A program made the position numbers and the translations under genes. Shown one piece after another: positions 16,003 through 22,967 of a stretch of 31,259 bases of DNA. Numbering within the stretch: position 1 is the stretch's first letter; every line of letters begins with the position of its first letter. Under the pieces are notes generated by a model. It searched no databases and was not told the origin of the DNA. It worked only from the letters and a program-made list of their open reading frames with translations. This DNA is from Prevotella sp. UBA2746 (GTDB taxonomy: Bacteria > Bacteroidota > Bacteroidia > Bacteroidales > Bacteroidaceae). Where the stretch lies: the NCBI GenBank assembly GCA_002353555.1, contig DEJO01000041.1, forward strand, positions 1-31,259. The letters are read 5' to 3'.

Positions 16003-17217
16003 ATGAGATATTATCTGATAGTAGGTGAGGCGAGCGGTGACTTGCATGCATCGCGCCTGATGAAGGCTTTGAAATATTATGACGAAGAATCGGAGTTTCG
16101 TTTCTTCGGCGGCGACCAGATGGCAGCCGTTGGCGGTACGCTGGTGAAGCATTACAAGGACTTGGCATATATGGGCTTTGTGCCTGTTCTCTTGCATCTG
16201 AATACCATTTTCAAGAACATGAAAATGTGTAAGGAAGACATTGTCAGGTGGCAACCCGATGTGGTCATTCTCGTCGACTATCCTGGTTTTAACCTCAATA
16301 TTGCCAAGTTTGTCCGTCGCTATAATGAGGGAAAGTGGAAACAGGGGGACGGAGCGAAGACGGAACGGGTGAGCGTTCGCCCCATACCAGTCTATTACTA
16401 TATCTCTCCCAAGATTTGGGCATGGAAGGAGTGGCGCATCAAGAACATCAAGCGTGATGTGAAGGAGATGTTTTCCATTCTTCCGTTTGAGAAAGAATTT
16501 TACGAAAAGAAGCATCGCTATCCCATCCATTATGTAGGAAATCCGACGGCAGAAGAAGTGGCGGCGTTTCGTGCCAACTATCATGAGAGCTTTGAGCAGT
16601 TTGTTGTGCGCCAGAATGGGAGCGGTACTTGCAGGATGGATTTCCGCCCAGTCATCGCGTTACTGGCTGGCAGCCGTAAGCAAGAAATCAAAGACAACCT
16701 GCCTGCAATGATAGAGGCGGCGAAGCGTTTTGAAGACTATCAGTTGGTATTGGCAGGGGCACCTTCTATTGATGATGCTTATTATGAGAAGTTTATAAAA
16801 GGTACTCGTGTGCAACTGGTGAAGGACCAAACTTACGAACTGTTGTCGCATGCAACGGCGGCATTAGTTACCAGTGGAACGGCAACGTTAGAAACGGCAT
16901 TGTTCCGTGTGCCGCAGGTGGTATGCTACGAGACACCACTGCCCAAGCTCATCCGTTTCGCTTTCAACCATATTATCAAGGTACCGTTCATATCACTCGT
17001 TAACCTTATTGCCGACCGAGAAGTGGTGAAGGAACTTTTTGCTGACCGCTTCCGTGTATATCGCATCGCCAACGAATTGTACCGCGTCTTACCGGGACAG
17101 CCTGGACGTGACAAGATGTTGCAGGGATATGAAGAGGTAGTCCAGAAGTTAGGCTCTGATGTGGCGCCGGCCAATGCTGCCCGCATCATGGTACAACTCT
17201 TAACATCCAACTCCTAA
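16003..17217 (+). CDS. lpxB: Lipid-A-disaccharide synthase LpxB
   Basis: This is a GT19 glycosyltransferase that joins UDP-2,3-diacylglucosamine and lipid X into the lipid A disaccharide on the inner membrane face. It has 404 residues. N-terminal MRYYLIVGEASGDLHASRLM is the family's first motif. FRFFGGDQMAAVGG, VVILVDYPGFNLNIAKF, ISPKIWAWKEWRIKNIK, HYVGNP, ALLAGSRKQEI and VTSGTATLETAL follow in the expected order. A charged insertion (about 107-123, GKWKQGDGAKTERVSVR) lengthens the loop before YYYISPKIWAW. It converges on cdsA, with only 26 bases between stop codons and no clear terminator hairpin. Confidence 0.97.
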   Translation: MRYYLIVGEASGDLHASRLMKALKYYDEESEFRFFGGDQMAAVGGTLVKHYKDLAYMGFVPVLLHLNTIFKNMKMCKEDIVRWQPDVVILVDYPGFNLNIAKFVRRYNEGKWKQGDGAKTERVSVRPIPVYYYISPKIWAWKEWRIKNIKRDVKEMFSILPFEKEFYEKKHRYPIHYVGNPTAEEVAAFRANYHESFEQFVVRQNGSGTCRMDFRPVIALLAGSRKQEIKDNLPAMIEAAKRFEDYQLVLAGAPSIDDAYYEKFIKGTRVQLVKDQTYELLSHATAALVTSGTATLETALFRVPQVVCYETPLPKLIRFAFNHIIKVPFISLVNLIADREVVKELFADRFRVYRIANELYRVLPGQPGRDKMLQGYEEVVQKLGSDVAPANAARIMVQLLTSNS

Positions 17218-17243
17218 TTGATCATTTATCCTTTACTTCACTC

Positions 17244-18122
17244 TTACATCAGCGAAAGCGTATAGAGATAGACCACAGCAGCGGGGATGGCAAGAATCGA
17301 TGAGTCGAAGCGGTCGAGCATGCCACCGTGACCGGGCAGGATGTTGCCGCTGTCTTTGATGCCGAGCGTGCGCTTGAACAAACTTTCAACCAAATCTCCC
17401 AAAGTTCCGAAGACAACGACGACGAGTCCCATGCCTATCCATTCAGCTATACTCAATGAGGCAGAAAAAAGTGTAGGTTGCTCTTCTGCATCAAGTAGTG
17501 TCATGTTGTTAACAACCCCGATGGCGTATGCTATGAGTATCACGAGAATGGCACCACCGATGCTGCCCTCCCAACTCTTGCCAGGACTGACGCGCGGAAA
17601 CAACTTATGCTTGCCGAGAAGCGAACCTACACAGTAGGCACCGCTGTCGTTTACCCACAGGAAGATGAATATGCTCAGCGGGTAGAGGTAGTTGTATGAC
17701 CAGTTTTGGAACGCCAGCACGTTGATGAGCGAAAAGGGAATGGCGATATACATCTGTCCCAGCATGGTGTATGCCCAGTCATTGATGGGGTGGGGCTGCT
17801 TCAGGAACAGTTCGCTCACCATCAGGTAGAGCATCGTCAGGACGTATGGGATGAAGACGATGAACCCCTCTGTCAGTCCGATGCTTTGGGCAGACATGGC
17901 AAGGAAAAAGTATACACCCGCTACGGTGGAGATGAAGCGGTTCACCTGTACCTGTTCCATATCGTTGACCAGTCCCGTATACTCCCACACCGTGAGTCCT
18001 GTGATGATGGCGAACAACAGGATGAAACTGTCGGGACGCCACACGATGCCGCCCACCATGACGATGACAAACAGGGCACCGAATATGGTGCGGGTGATGA
18101 AGTTTTTCATTTTCTCGCTCAT
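17244..18122 (-). CDS. cdsA: Phosphatidate cytidylyltransferase CdsA
   Basis: An inner-membrane enzyme that makes CDP-diacylglycerol from CTP and phosphatidic acid, the branch point for membrane phospholipids. It has 292 residues with about eight hydrophobic helices. The family signature is complete near the C-terminus: SLFKRTLGIKDSGN followed by LPGHGGMLDRFDS. SPGKSWEGSIGG is the second conserved region. The start at 18122 (MSEKMKNFITRT) or the ATG four codons later are both possible. It is 14 bases downstream of ftsH and the last gene of rsfS-ftsH-cdsA. Confidence 0.96.
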   Translation of the reverse strand: MSEKMKNFITRTIFGALFVIVMVGGIVWRPDSFILLFAIITGLTVWEYTGLVNDMEQVQVNRFISTVAGVYFFLAMSAQSIGLTEGFIVFIPYVLTMLYLMVSELFLKQPHPINDWAYTMLGQMYIAIPFSLINVLAFQNWSYNYLYPLSIFIFLWVNDSGAYCVGSLLGKHKLFPRVSPGKSWEGSIGGAILVILIAYAIGVVNNMTLLDAEEQPTLFSASLSIAEWIGMGLVVVVFGTLGDLVESLFKRTLGIKDSGNILPGHGGMLDRFDSSILAIPAAVVYLYTLSLM

Positions 18123-18136
18123 AAGGACTTTCTTTT

Positions 18137-20221
18137 TTATTGTTCTGACGGGGCGGATTTGTCTGACTTGTCAGATTTGTCGGACAATTCGGACTGGTCT
18201 GATAATTCTGACTTTTCCGACTGCTCAAACTCTGCCTGCGCCTGCTTTACGGCTTCCGGCATATCTTCCAGCTTCGGCTCCTCTTTCTTTTCAGCCTCGG
18301 CGTTGGCTTCCATGATCTCCTGTGAACGGCTCACCCACGGACGCTTGCCGAAGATGGCTTCGACGTCTTCGGCAAAGATGACCTCACGGGTGATGAGCAG
18401 CTCTGCCAACTGGTTGTGCCCCTCCTTGTGCTCCAACAGAATCTCCTTGGCACGTGCATATTGTTCGTTGATCATCTTCAGCACCTCATCGTCGATGAGC
18501 TTTGCCGTAGTCTCTGAATACGGACGCTGGAACTGGTATTCCTGGTTGTTATAGTAGCAGATGTTAGGCAGCTTGTCGCTCATGCCGGCGTAGGCTATCA
18601 TGCCGAACGCACTCTTCGTGGCACGCTCCAGGTCGTTCATGGCACCAGTAGAGATATGTCCCGTAAAGAGTTCTTCTGCGGCACGTCCTCCCAAGAGTGA
18701 GCACATCTCGTCGAGCATCTGTTCTTTCGTCGTAATCTGGCGTTCTTCGGGCAGATACCAGGCGGCACCCAGTGCTTGTCCTCGCGGTACGATGGTTACC
18801 TTGATGAGCGGGTTGGCATAGCGGCAGAACCATGAGATGGTGGCGTGGCCTGCTTCGTGCAGGGCGATGGACCGTTTCTCCTCTGCTGTCATCACTTTGG
18901 TCTTCTTCTCCAGACCACCGATGATGCGGTCAACGGCATCCAGGAAGTCCTGCTTGCCGATGCTCTTGCTGTCGTGTCGGGCAGCGATGAGTGCAGCCTC
19001 GTTGCAGACGTTGGCAATGTCGGCACCGGAGAATCCGGGTGTCTGTCGTGACAACAAGTCTACGTCGACGCTGTCGTCTATCTTCTTTCCTTTCAGGTGT
19101 ACGTTGAAGATGGCCTTACGTTCGCTCAAGTCAGGCAGGTCTACATGAATCTGCCGGTCGAAGCGTCCGGCGCGCAGCAACGCCGAGTCGAGCATGTCTA
19201 CGCGGTTGGTAGCAGCCAAGACGATGACACCGCTGTTGGTGCCGAAGCCGTCCATCTCGGTGAGCAGGGCGTTCAGCGTGTTCTCGCGCTCGTCGTTGCC
19301 ACCCATGGCAGGGTTCTTCGAACGTGCACGTCCCACGGCATCAATCTCGTCAATGAATATAATACATGGTGACTTCTCCTTGGCCTGCCGGAACACGTCA
19401 CGCACACGGCTGGCACCAACTCCCACGAACATCTCGACGAAGTCGCTTCCGCTCATCGAGAAGAATGGGACGCCAGCTTCGCCTGCGACAGCTTTTGCCA
19501 GCAGCGTCTTACCCGTTCCCGGAGGGCCGACGAGCAGGGCGCCCTTTGGAATCTTTCCGCCCAGTTCGGTATACTTCTGCGGGTTCTTCAGGAACTCCAC
19601 AATCTCCTGCACCTCCTGCTTTGCACCAGCTTGTCCAGCTACGTCCTTGAAGGTGATATTGATGTCCTTCGTCTTCTCATAGAGGCGAGCCTTTGACTTT
19701 CCGACGTTGAAGATGCCCCCTCCGGCTGCACCACCGCCCATTCTGTTCATCAGCCAGAACCAGATGCCGATAAAGATAATCCACGGCAGGATGCTCATCA
19801 GTATGTCCATCAGTCCGTCTTCGCTCTTATTGTCGTAGCTGTAGCTGCCAATCTTCTTTTCTTTCATGGCAGTATTCAAGAAGTTCTCCAGGTTGTCTAC
19901 CGACCCGATTTCCACGATGACGCATGGTTCCGTGCCCACCTGCTTGGCTGAGGCCTTGAAGATTTCGCGGATGTACTGTGGCTTCACATACATGCGTGCG
20001 TTGCTTGCTTTCTTGTTCACCACCACGCGGGCTGCATACCCCTTGTTCACATAGTCCACGAAGGTGGTATAGTCTTTCTTGATGCTTCCCGATGTCTTGG
20101 TCAGGCTGTCGTTGCCTGCAAAGAACATCACGGCAAGCGAGATGAGCACCAGTGCGTAGATCCAGTTCATGTTGAACTTCGGCATCTTCGGTGCATTATT
20201 GTTTTGCTGTTGATTATTCAT
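18137..20221 (-). CDS. ftsH: ATP-dependent zinc metalloprotease FtsH
   Basis: A membrane-anchored AAA+ protease that degrades misassembled membrane proteins and regulatory proteins. It has 694 residues. Layout: cytoplasmic Asn/Gln-rich start, transmembrane helix 19-36, periplasmic domain to about 140, second helix 142-160, Gly-rich linker, AAA domain with Walker A GPPGTGKT (232-239), Walker B IIFIDE (287-292) and Arg-finger region RAGRFDR, and the M41 peptidase with HEAGH (455-459) and third ligand region AMNDLERAT. The last 27 residues are nine Ser-[Asp/Glu/Ala/...]-x triplets encoded by a tandem DNA repeat, unlike ordinary FtsH tails. It starts 3 bases after rsfS. Confidence 0.97.
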   Translation of the reverse strand: MNNQQQNNNAPKMPKFNMNWIYALVLISLAVMFFAGNDSLTKTSGSIKKDYTTFVDYVNKGYAARVVVNKKASNARMYVKPQYIREIFKASAKQVGTEPCVIVEIGSVDNLENFLNTAMKEKKIGSYSYDNKSEDGLMDILMSILPWIIFIGIWFWLMNRMGGGAAGGGIFNVGKSKARLYEKTKDINITFKDVAGQAGAKQEVQEIVEFLKNPQKYTELGGKIPKGALLVGPPGTGKTLLAKAVAGEAGVPFFSMSGSDFVEMFVGVGASRVRDVFRQAKEKSPCIIFIDEIDAVGRARSKNPAMGGNDERENTLNALLTEMDGFGTNSGVIVLAATNRVDMLDSALLRAGRFDRQIHVDLPDLSERKAIFNVHLKGKKIDDSVDVDLLSRQTPGFSGADIANVCNEAALIAARHDSKSIGKQDFLDAVDRIIGGLEKKTKVMTAEEKRSIALHEAGHATISWFCRYANPLIKVTIVPRGQALGAAWYLPEERQITTKEQMLDEMCSLLGGRAAEELFTGHISTGAMNDLERATKSAFGMIAYAGMSDKLPNICYYNNQEYQFQRPYSETTAKLIDDEVLKMINEQYARAKEILLEHKEGHNQLAELLITREVIFAEDVEAIFGKRPWVSRSQEIMEANAEAEKKEEPKLEDMPEAVKQAQAEFEQSEKSELSDQSELSDKSDKSDKSAPSEQ
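18140..18220. repeat. 9-bp tandem repeat forming the ftsH 3' end
   Basis: Nine in-frame units of 9 bases, immediately before the stop codon, encode the triplets SEK, SEL, SDQ, SEL, SDK, SDK, SDK, SAP and SEQ. Plus-strand consensus is about GTCTGACTT with drift (TTGTCAGAT, TTGTCGGAC). Because the unit is a multiple of three, gain or loss of units would keep the frame. From memory, similar 9-bp GTC-GAN-TTN arrays occur between genes in Prevotella. Confidence 0.85.
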
Positions 20222-20224
20222 AGT

Positions 20225-20584
20225 CTAATCTAAATTGGGTATCATTTCCATTTTGGCATCCTGCCACAGCGTCTCCAGGTCGTAGTAGCTGCGTGTTTCG
20301 GGCAGGAAGATGTGTACCATCACGTCGACATAGTCCAGCGCTACCCATTGGGCGTTCTCCAGACCTACCACGTGTACGGGTTTCTCGCCTGCCTTCTCGC
20401 GGGCATAGTCGCCGACACTCTCGGCAATGGCCTCGACCTGCATGGGTGAGTTTCCCTGACAGATGACGAAATAGCGGCAGATAGTGCCGTCCAGTCCGTC
20501 GAGGTCGGCAACGACAATGTCTGTTCCTTTCTTCTCTTGAATGCCTTCAACGATAATATCTACTAATTTCTTTGCTTCTTCCAT
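20225..20584 (-). CDS. rsfS: Ribosomal silencing factor RsfS (Iojap/DUF143)
   Basis: It binds ribosomal protein uL14 and blocks joining of the subunits under nutrient limitation. The product has 119 residues, normal for the family. It shows the conserved order EGIQEKKGTDIVVADLDGL, FVICQGNSPMQVEAIAESV, KPVHVVGLENAQWVALDYVD and VHIFLPETRSYYDLETLW. It is the first gene of rsfS-ftsH-cdsA with a full promoter 54 bases upstream. Confidence 0.95.
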   Translation of the reverse strand: MEEAKKLVDIIVEGIQEKKGTDIVVADLDGLDGTICRYFVICQGNSPMQVEAIAESVGDYAREKAGEKPVHVVGLENAQWVALDYVDVMVHIFLPETRSYYDLETLWQDAKMEMIPNLD

Positions 20585-20637
20585 TCTTAATGTTTTCTGT
20601 ATTTTATTCCCTTCAATGCCCCTTTTCTTTGAGTATG

Positions 20638-20668
20638 CAAAGGTAGTGTAAACGTTGCTAAGTACAAA
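20638..20668 (-). promoter_or_regulatory. Promoter of rsfS-ftsH-cdsA
   Basis: The minus strand carries TTTG (20668-20665), 19 bases, then TACCTTTG (20645-20638), an exact match to the phylum consensus. The start site near 20632 gives a leader of about 48 bases. It is divergent from the tRNA promoter. Confidence 0.85.
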
Positions 20669-20726
20669 ATAAAAATCTCAAAACGGTCTTTTATTTGAGA
20701 TTTTTTATAAAAAAGTCGTTGTTTTC

Positions 20727-20757
20727 TTTGGCGGTTCACAGAAAAACACTACCTTTG
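20727..20757 (+). promoter_or_regulatory. Promoter of tRNA-Gln
   Basis: TTTG (20727-20730), 19 bases, then TACCTTTG (20750-20757): an exact consensus match. The predicted start near 20764 leaves about 42 bases of 5' leader before the mature tRNA at 20806. Confidence 0.85.
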
Positions 20758-20805
20758 CACCCGCAAAACACGAGGAAGGGCATTCCTTGGTTGAGCAAAG
20801 GACAT

Positions 20806-20876
20806 TGGGGTATGGTGTAATGGTAACACTACAGATTCTGGTCCTGTCATTCTTGGTTCGAGTCCGAGTACCCCAA
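20806..20876 (+). tRNA. tRNA-Gln, anticodon CTG
   Basis: The 71 bases fold into a full cloverleaf: acceptor TGGGGTA with TACCCCA (7 bp), D stem GTG/CAC with loop TAATGGTAA, anticodon stem ACAGA/CCTGT with loop TTCTGGT and anticodon CTG at 20838-20840, T stem CTTGG/CCGAG (one G-T) with loop TTCGAGT, and discriminator A at 20876. The pair next to the anticodon loop (31-39) is A-C, a mismatch. CCA is not encoded. The unpaired-looking U1-A72 end and TGGGGTA start are typical of glutamine tRNAs. It is a single-tRNA transcription unit with its own promoter and terminator. Confidence 0.95.
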
Positions 20877-20884
20877 CACCAAAT

Positions 20885-20930
20885 AAAGCCAATCGCTTGA
20901 TAATAAAGCGGTTGGCTTTTTATTTTATCT
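20885..20930 (+). terminator. Terminator of tRNA-Gln
   Basis: A 14-bp stem (20885-20898 with 20906-20919, one G-T pair, 7-base loop) is followed by TTATTTTATCT. It begins 8 bases after the tRNA. The A-rich left flank (AAATAAAG) may also serve pepD transcripts arriving from the right. Confidence 0.9.
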
Positions 20931-20959
20931 GTTGGATAATTGCTTCCTGTCAGTTTGAA

Positions 20960-22399
20960 TTATTGTAGGGAAGCCAATCGGCAGAGCAGTACGAGGAGCA
21001 CCTTCCAGATGTCGTTGACGGTCTTCAGTTCCAGTCGTTCGCTGGTGGAGTGGGGTTCCACGATGCGTGGACCGATGCTTGCCATCTGAATGCCTGGATA
21101 CTTGGCAACGAAGAAGCCCGCTTCCAAGACGAAGTGCATGGCAACCATGCGTGGCCGCCAGCCCAGCACGTCCTGGAATGTGTCTGACGTGAGTTGCAGG
21201 AATGCCGACTGCTGGTCTTCCTGCCATGCGGGTGCCGACATCACTAACTCCGATGATGCGCCGCCAGCCTTGAATTTGTCTGCTATCTGCTGGCTCAGCC
21301 GTTCCATTTCGCTGTCGATGAAGCTGCGCGTATGGGTAGAGACCATGATGTTGTCAGCTTCAGTCACGATGCGTCCGATGTTGTTCGACGTCTCTACCGT
21401 GTCCTTCATCGTGCTGCTCATCCTGACCACACCCTGCGGTACCTGCTTCAACGCGGTTGTCAGTGCCTTGACAGACTTGCTGCTGATGACGGTTTCGGCG
21501 GGTTTGCATGCCTCGATGAGGCACCTCATGCCGCTGTCTTGCGGATAGTGCTCAACTACCCATTGGTCCATGCACTCTTGCAGGTTGCCGAATGCAGCGT
21601 CCGAACCGTATGCCACCACCACCATCTCTCCCTTGGAGGCTATCGAGGCGTTGGCTTCGCCAATGTTGATGGCAGCCAGGTCGTAGTCAGTGTGGCGGTC
21701 GAGGTAGTCCAGCAGGAACAGGCTTTCGGTCACCGCACTACAGCGCCCCTTGTTGATGTCGACACCAGAGTGACCGCCCAGTCCGCCTTCGAAGCGGATG
21801 CGATACCAACTGCTGTCTCCCTGCCGTGGCTGTTGGCGGCTGACAGGGATGCGATGCAGCTGCAGGCAGGCTCCGGCAGCTCCGGTGGTGATGGTGTCGT
21901 AGTCTTCTGAGTCCAGGTTGATGACCTTGCGTCCGCGAATGAAGTCTTCGCTCAGGTTGGCAGCCCCCGACATACCGTCCTCTTCGTTGGTGGTGGTGAT
22001 GACTTCCAACGGACCGTGTACCACATCGTCACTTTCCAGCACAGCCAGCGCCATCGACAGCCCGATGCCGTTGTCGGCACCGAGCGACGTGCCGCGTGCC
22101 TTCATCCATCCGTCTTCCGTATAAGCAACGATGGAGTCGCGAAGCGGGTCAGCCATTCCCACGCACACCATGTCCATGTGGTTCAGCAGCACCACCGGCT
22201 CAGCACCCTCATGTCCGGGCGTGGCTGGCTTGCTGATGACTACACAGTTCTGTGCGTCGCGTCGGTAGCTGAGGTGCAGCCGCTCGGCAAAGTGGCATAA
22301 GTAGTCGGCAACAAGCTCTTCGTGGTGCGAAGGGCGTGGTATCTGGTTCAGTTCCTTGAATATCTCGAACACTCGTTCTGCAGTAGTCCTCTGGTTCAT
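20960..22399 (-). CDS. Aminoacyl-histidine dipeptidase, PepD-like (first copy)
   Basis: This is an M20C-family zinc dipeptidase, cytoplasmic, hydrolysing dipeptides with broad specificity. It has 479 residues from the ATG at 22399; a frame extension to 22426 adds MFYPKKRKE, which is less likely. Metal-site motifs are present: VLLNHMDMV (His, Asp), GTSLGADNGIG (Asp), TTNEEDGMSGA (Glu pair) and LDSEDYD. HSGVDINKGR and PRIVEPHSTSE are further family marks. It is clearly paralogous to the gene at 28620-30077 but diverged (for example NHMDMV versus AHMDMV), and its N-terminus is charged rather than the usual NEIKNLQP. Its own promoter lies at 22502-22471. Confidence 0.93.
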   Translation of the reverse strand: MNQRTTAERVFEIFKELNQIPRPSHHEELVADYLCHFAERLHLSYRRDAQNCVVISKPATPGHEGAEPVVLLNHMDMVCVGMADPLRDSIVAYTEDGWMKARGTSLGADNGIGLSMALAVLESDDVVHGPLEVITTTNEEDGMSGAANLSEDFIRGRKVINLDSEDYDTITTGAAGACLQLHRIPVSRQQPRQGDSSWYRIRFEGGLGGHSGVDINKGRCSAVTESLFLLDYLDRHTDYDLAAINIGEANASIASKGEMVVVAYGSDAAFGNLQECMDQWVVEHYPQDSGMRCLIEACKPAETVISSKSVKALTTALKQVPQGVVRMSSTMKDTVETSNNIGRIVTEADNIMVSTHTRSFIDSEMERLSQQIADKFKAGGASSELVMSAPAWQEDQQSAFLQLTSDTFQDVLGWRPRMVAMHFVLEAGFFVAKYPGIQMASIGPRIVEPHSTSERLELKTVNDIWKVLLVLLCRLASLQ

Positions 22400-22470
22400 T
22401 TCTTTTCGTTTTTTGGGGTAAAACATATTCTGGTATTCTTACATCCTCCTTCTTGGGATAGCTATTTCCG

Positions 22471-22502
22471 CAAAGGTAGTCATTTTAGTACTATTCTCCA
22501 AA
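22471..22502 (-). promoter_or_regulatory. Promoter of the first pepD-like gene
   Basis: The minus strand carries TTTG (22502-22499), 20 bases, then TACCTTTG (22478-22471). The predicted start near 22465 gives a leader of about 65 bases to the ATG at 22399 and about 38 bases to 22426. Confidence 0.85.
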
Positions 22503-22549
22503 TCGTTTCCACTTTTTTATAAGTTGGCAATATATGAATTATATTACTG

Positions 22550-22557
22550 CAAAGGTA
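22550..22557 (-). promoter_or_regulatory. Second possible -7 element upstream of pepD-like gene
   Basis: TACCTTTG occurs on the minus strand about 80 bases further upstream. No TTTG lies at the right distance (nearest is CTTG at 22582-22579, 21 bases away), so this is a weaker candidate for an additional start. I see nothing assignable in 22558-22690. Confidence 0.35.
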
Positions 22558-22703
22558 CAACTTTCGATGCTCCTTTTGCAAGTGCTTTTCTGTATTATTC
22601 CGTATCATGGAGAATATTTTTAATTTTCTTTACAAAAATCTGATGAAAACGTAAAGTTCCGCTTCTGGTGCAAAAGGGGCGTTCTGTCATCAAAACCGTA
22701 TAT

Positions 22704-22844
22704 GCGTATATCGTATAACGTATAACGGACTCAAAAAAAGTAGTAGTCATTTTAATAAATAATTCGCGCGTACATTATATAATGGTAAGTTGTTTTTTCT
22801 CCGCGTCCAATTTTAATTTTCATTATACGTTATACGATATACGC
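22704..22844. repeat. Perfect 22-bp inverted repeat built of CGTATAW heptamers
   Basis: The arm 22704-22725 is the exact reverse complement of 22823-22844, with 97 AT-rich bases between. Each arm consists of heptamers (CGTATAT, CGTATAA, CGTATAA); the left arm has one further copy outside (CGTATATG at 22697-22704). The right arm ends one base before an ATG at 22846. It could be paired operator sites, ends of a small mobile element, or a large cruciform. No protein-coding frame of note lies between the arms. Confidence 0.75.
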
Positions 22845-22845
22845 T

Positions 22846-22902
22846 ATGGCTATTATCGAGACGATTGACGATACGTTCAAGAACCTGGCATGGTTGGTAT
22901 AA
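22846..22902 (+). CDS. Possible 18-codon micro-ORF
   Basis: An ATG to TAA frame encodes MAIIETIDDTFKNLAWLV. It starts one base after the right arm of the inverted repeat and its stop adjoins the A-run before a terminator palindrome. The segment is less AT-rich than its surroundings and uses codons common in the neighbouring genes (CTG, AAG, AAC, GAC). It might be a leader peptide, a small membrane-associated peptide, or a remnant of a longer gene. No ribosome-binding site or TAnnTTTG element is obvious, so translation is uncertain. Confidence 0.3.
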   Translation: MAIIETIDDTFKNLAWLV

Positions 22903-22939
22903 AAAAGAAAAGAGGATGTGTCAATTGACACATCCTCTT
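22903..22939 (-). terminator. Palindromic terminator of the DUF349 gene
   Basis: Bases 22910-22939 form a perfect 30-bp palindrome (arm AAGAGGATGTGTCAA). On the minus strand the hairpin is followed by TTTTCTTTTTTATA, a strong U tract, 28 bases beyond the stop codon at 22968. It would also form a hairpin on the plus strand after the micro-ORF, but without a T tail there. Confidence 0.9.
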
Positions 22940-22967
22940 GGGTACATGTGGTTGTCATGTGGGATGG

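Noticed and set aside
22704..22844. Insertion sequence ends
   Set aside because: The arms are perfect inverted repeats, but there is no transposase between them and no target-site duplication that I can see; a small non-autonomous element remains possible and is listed as such.
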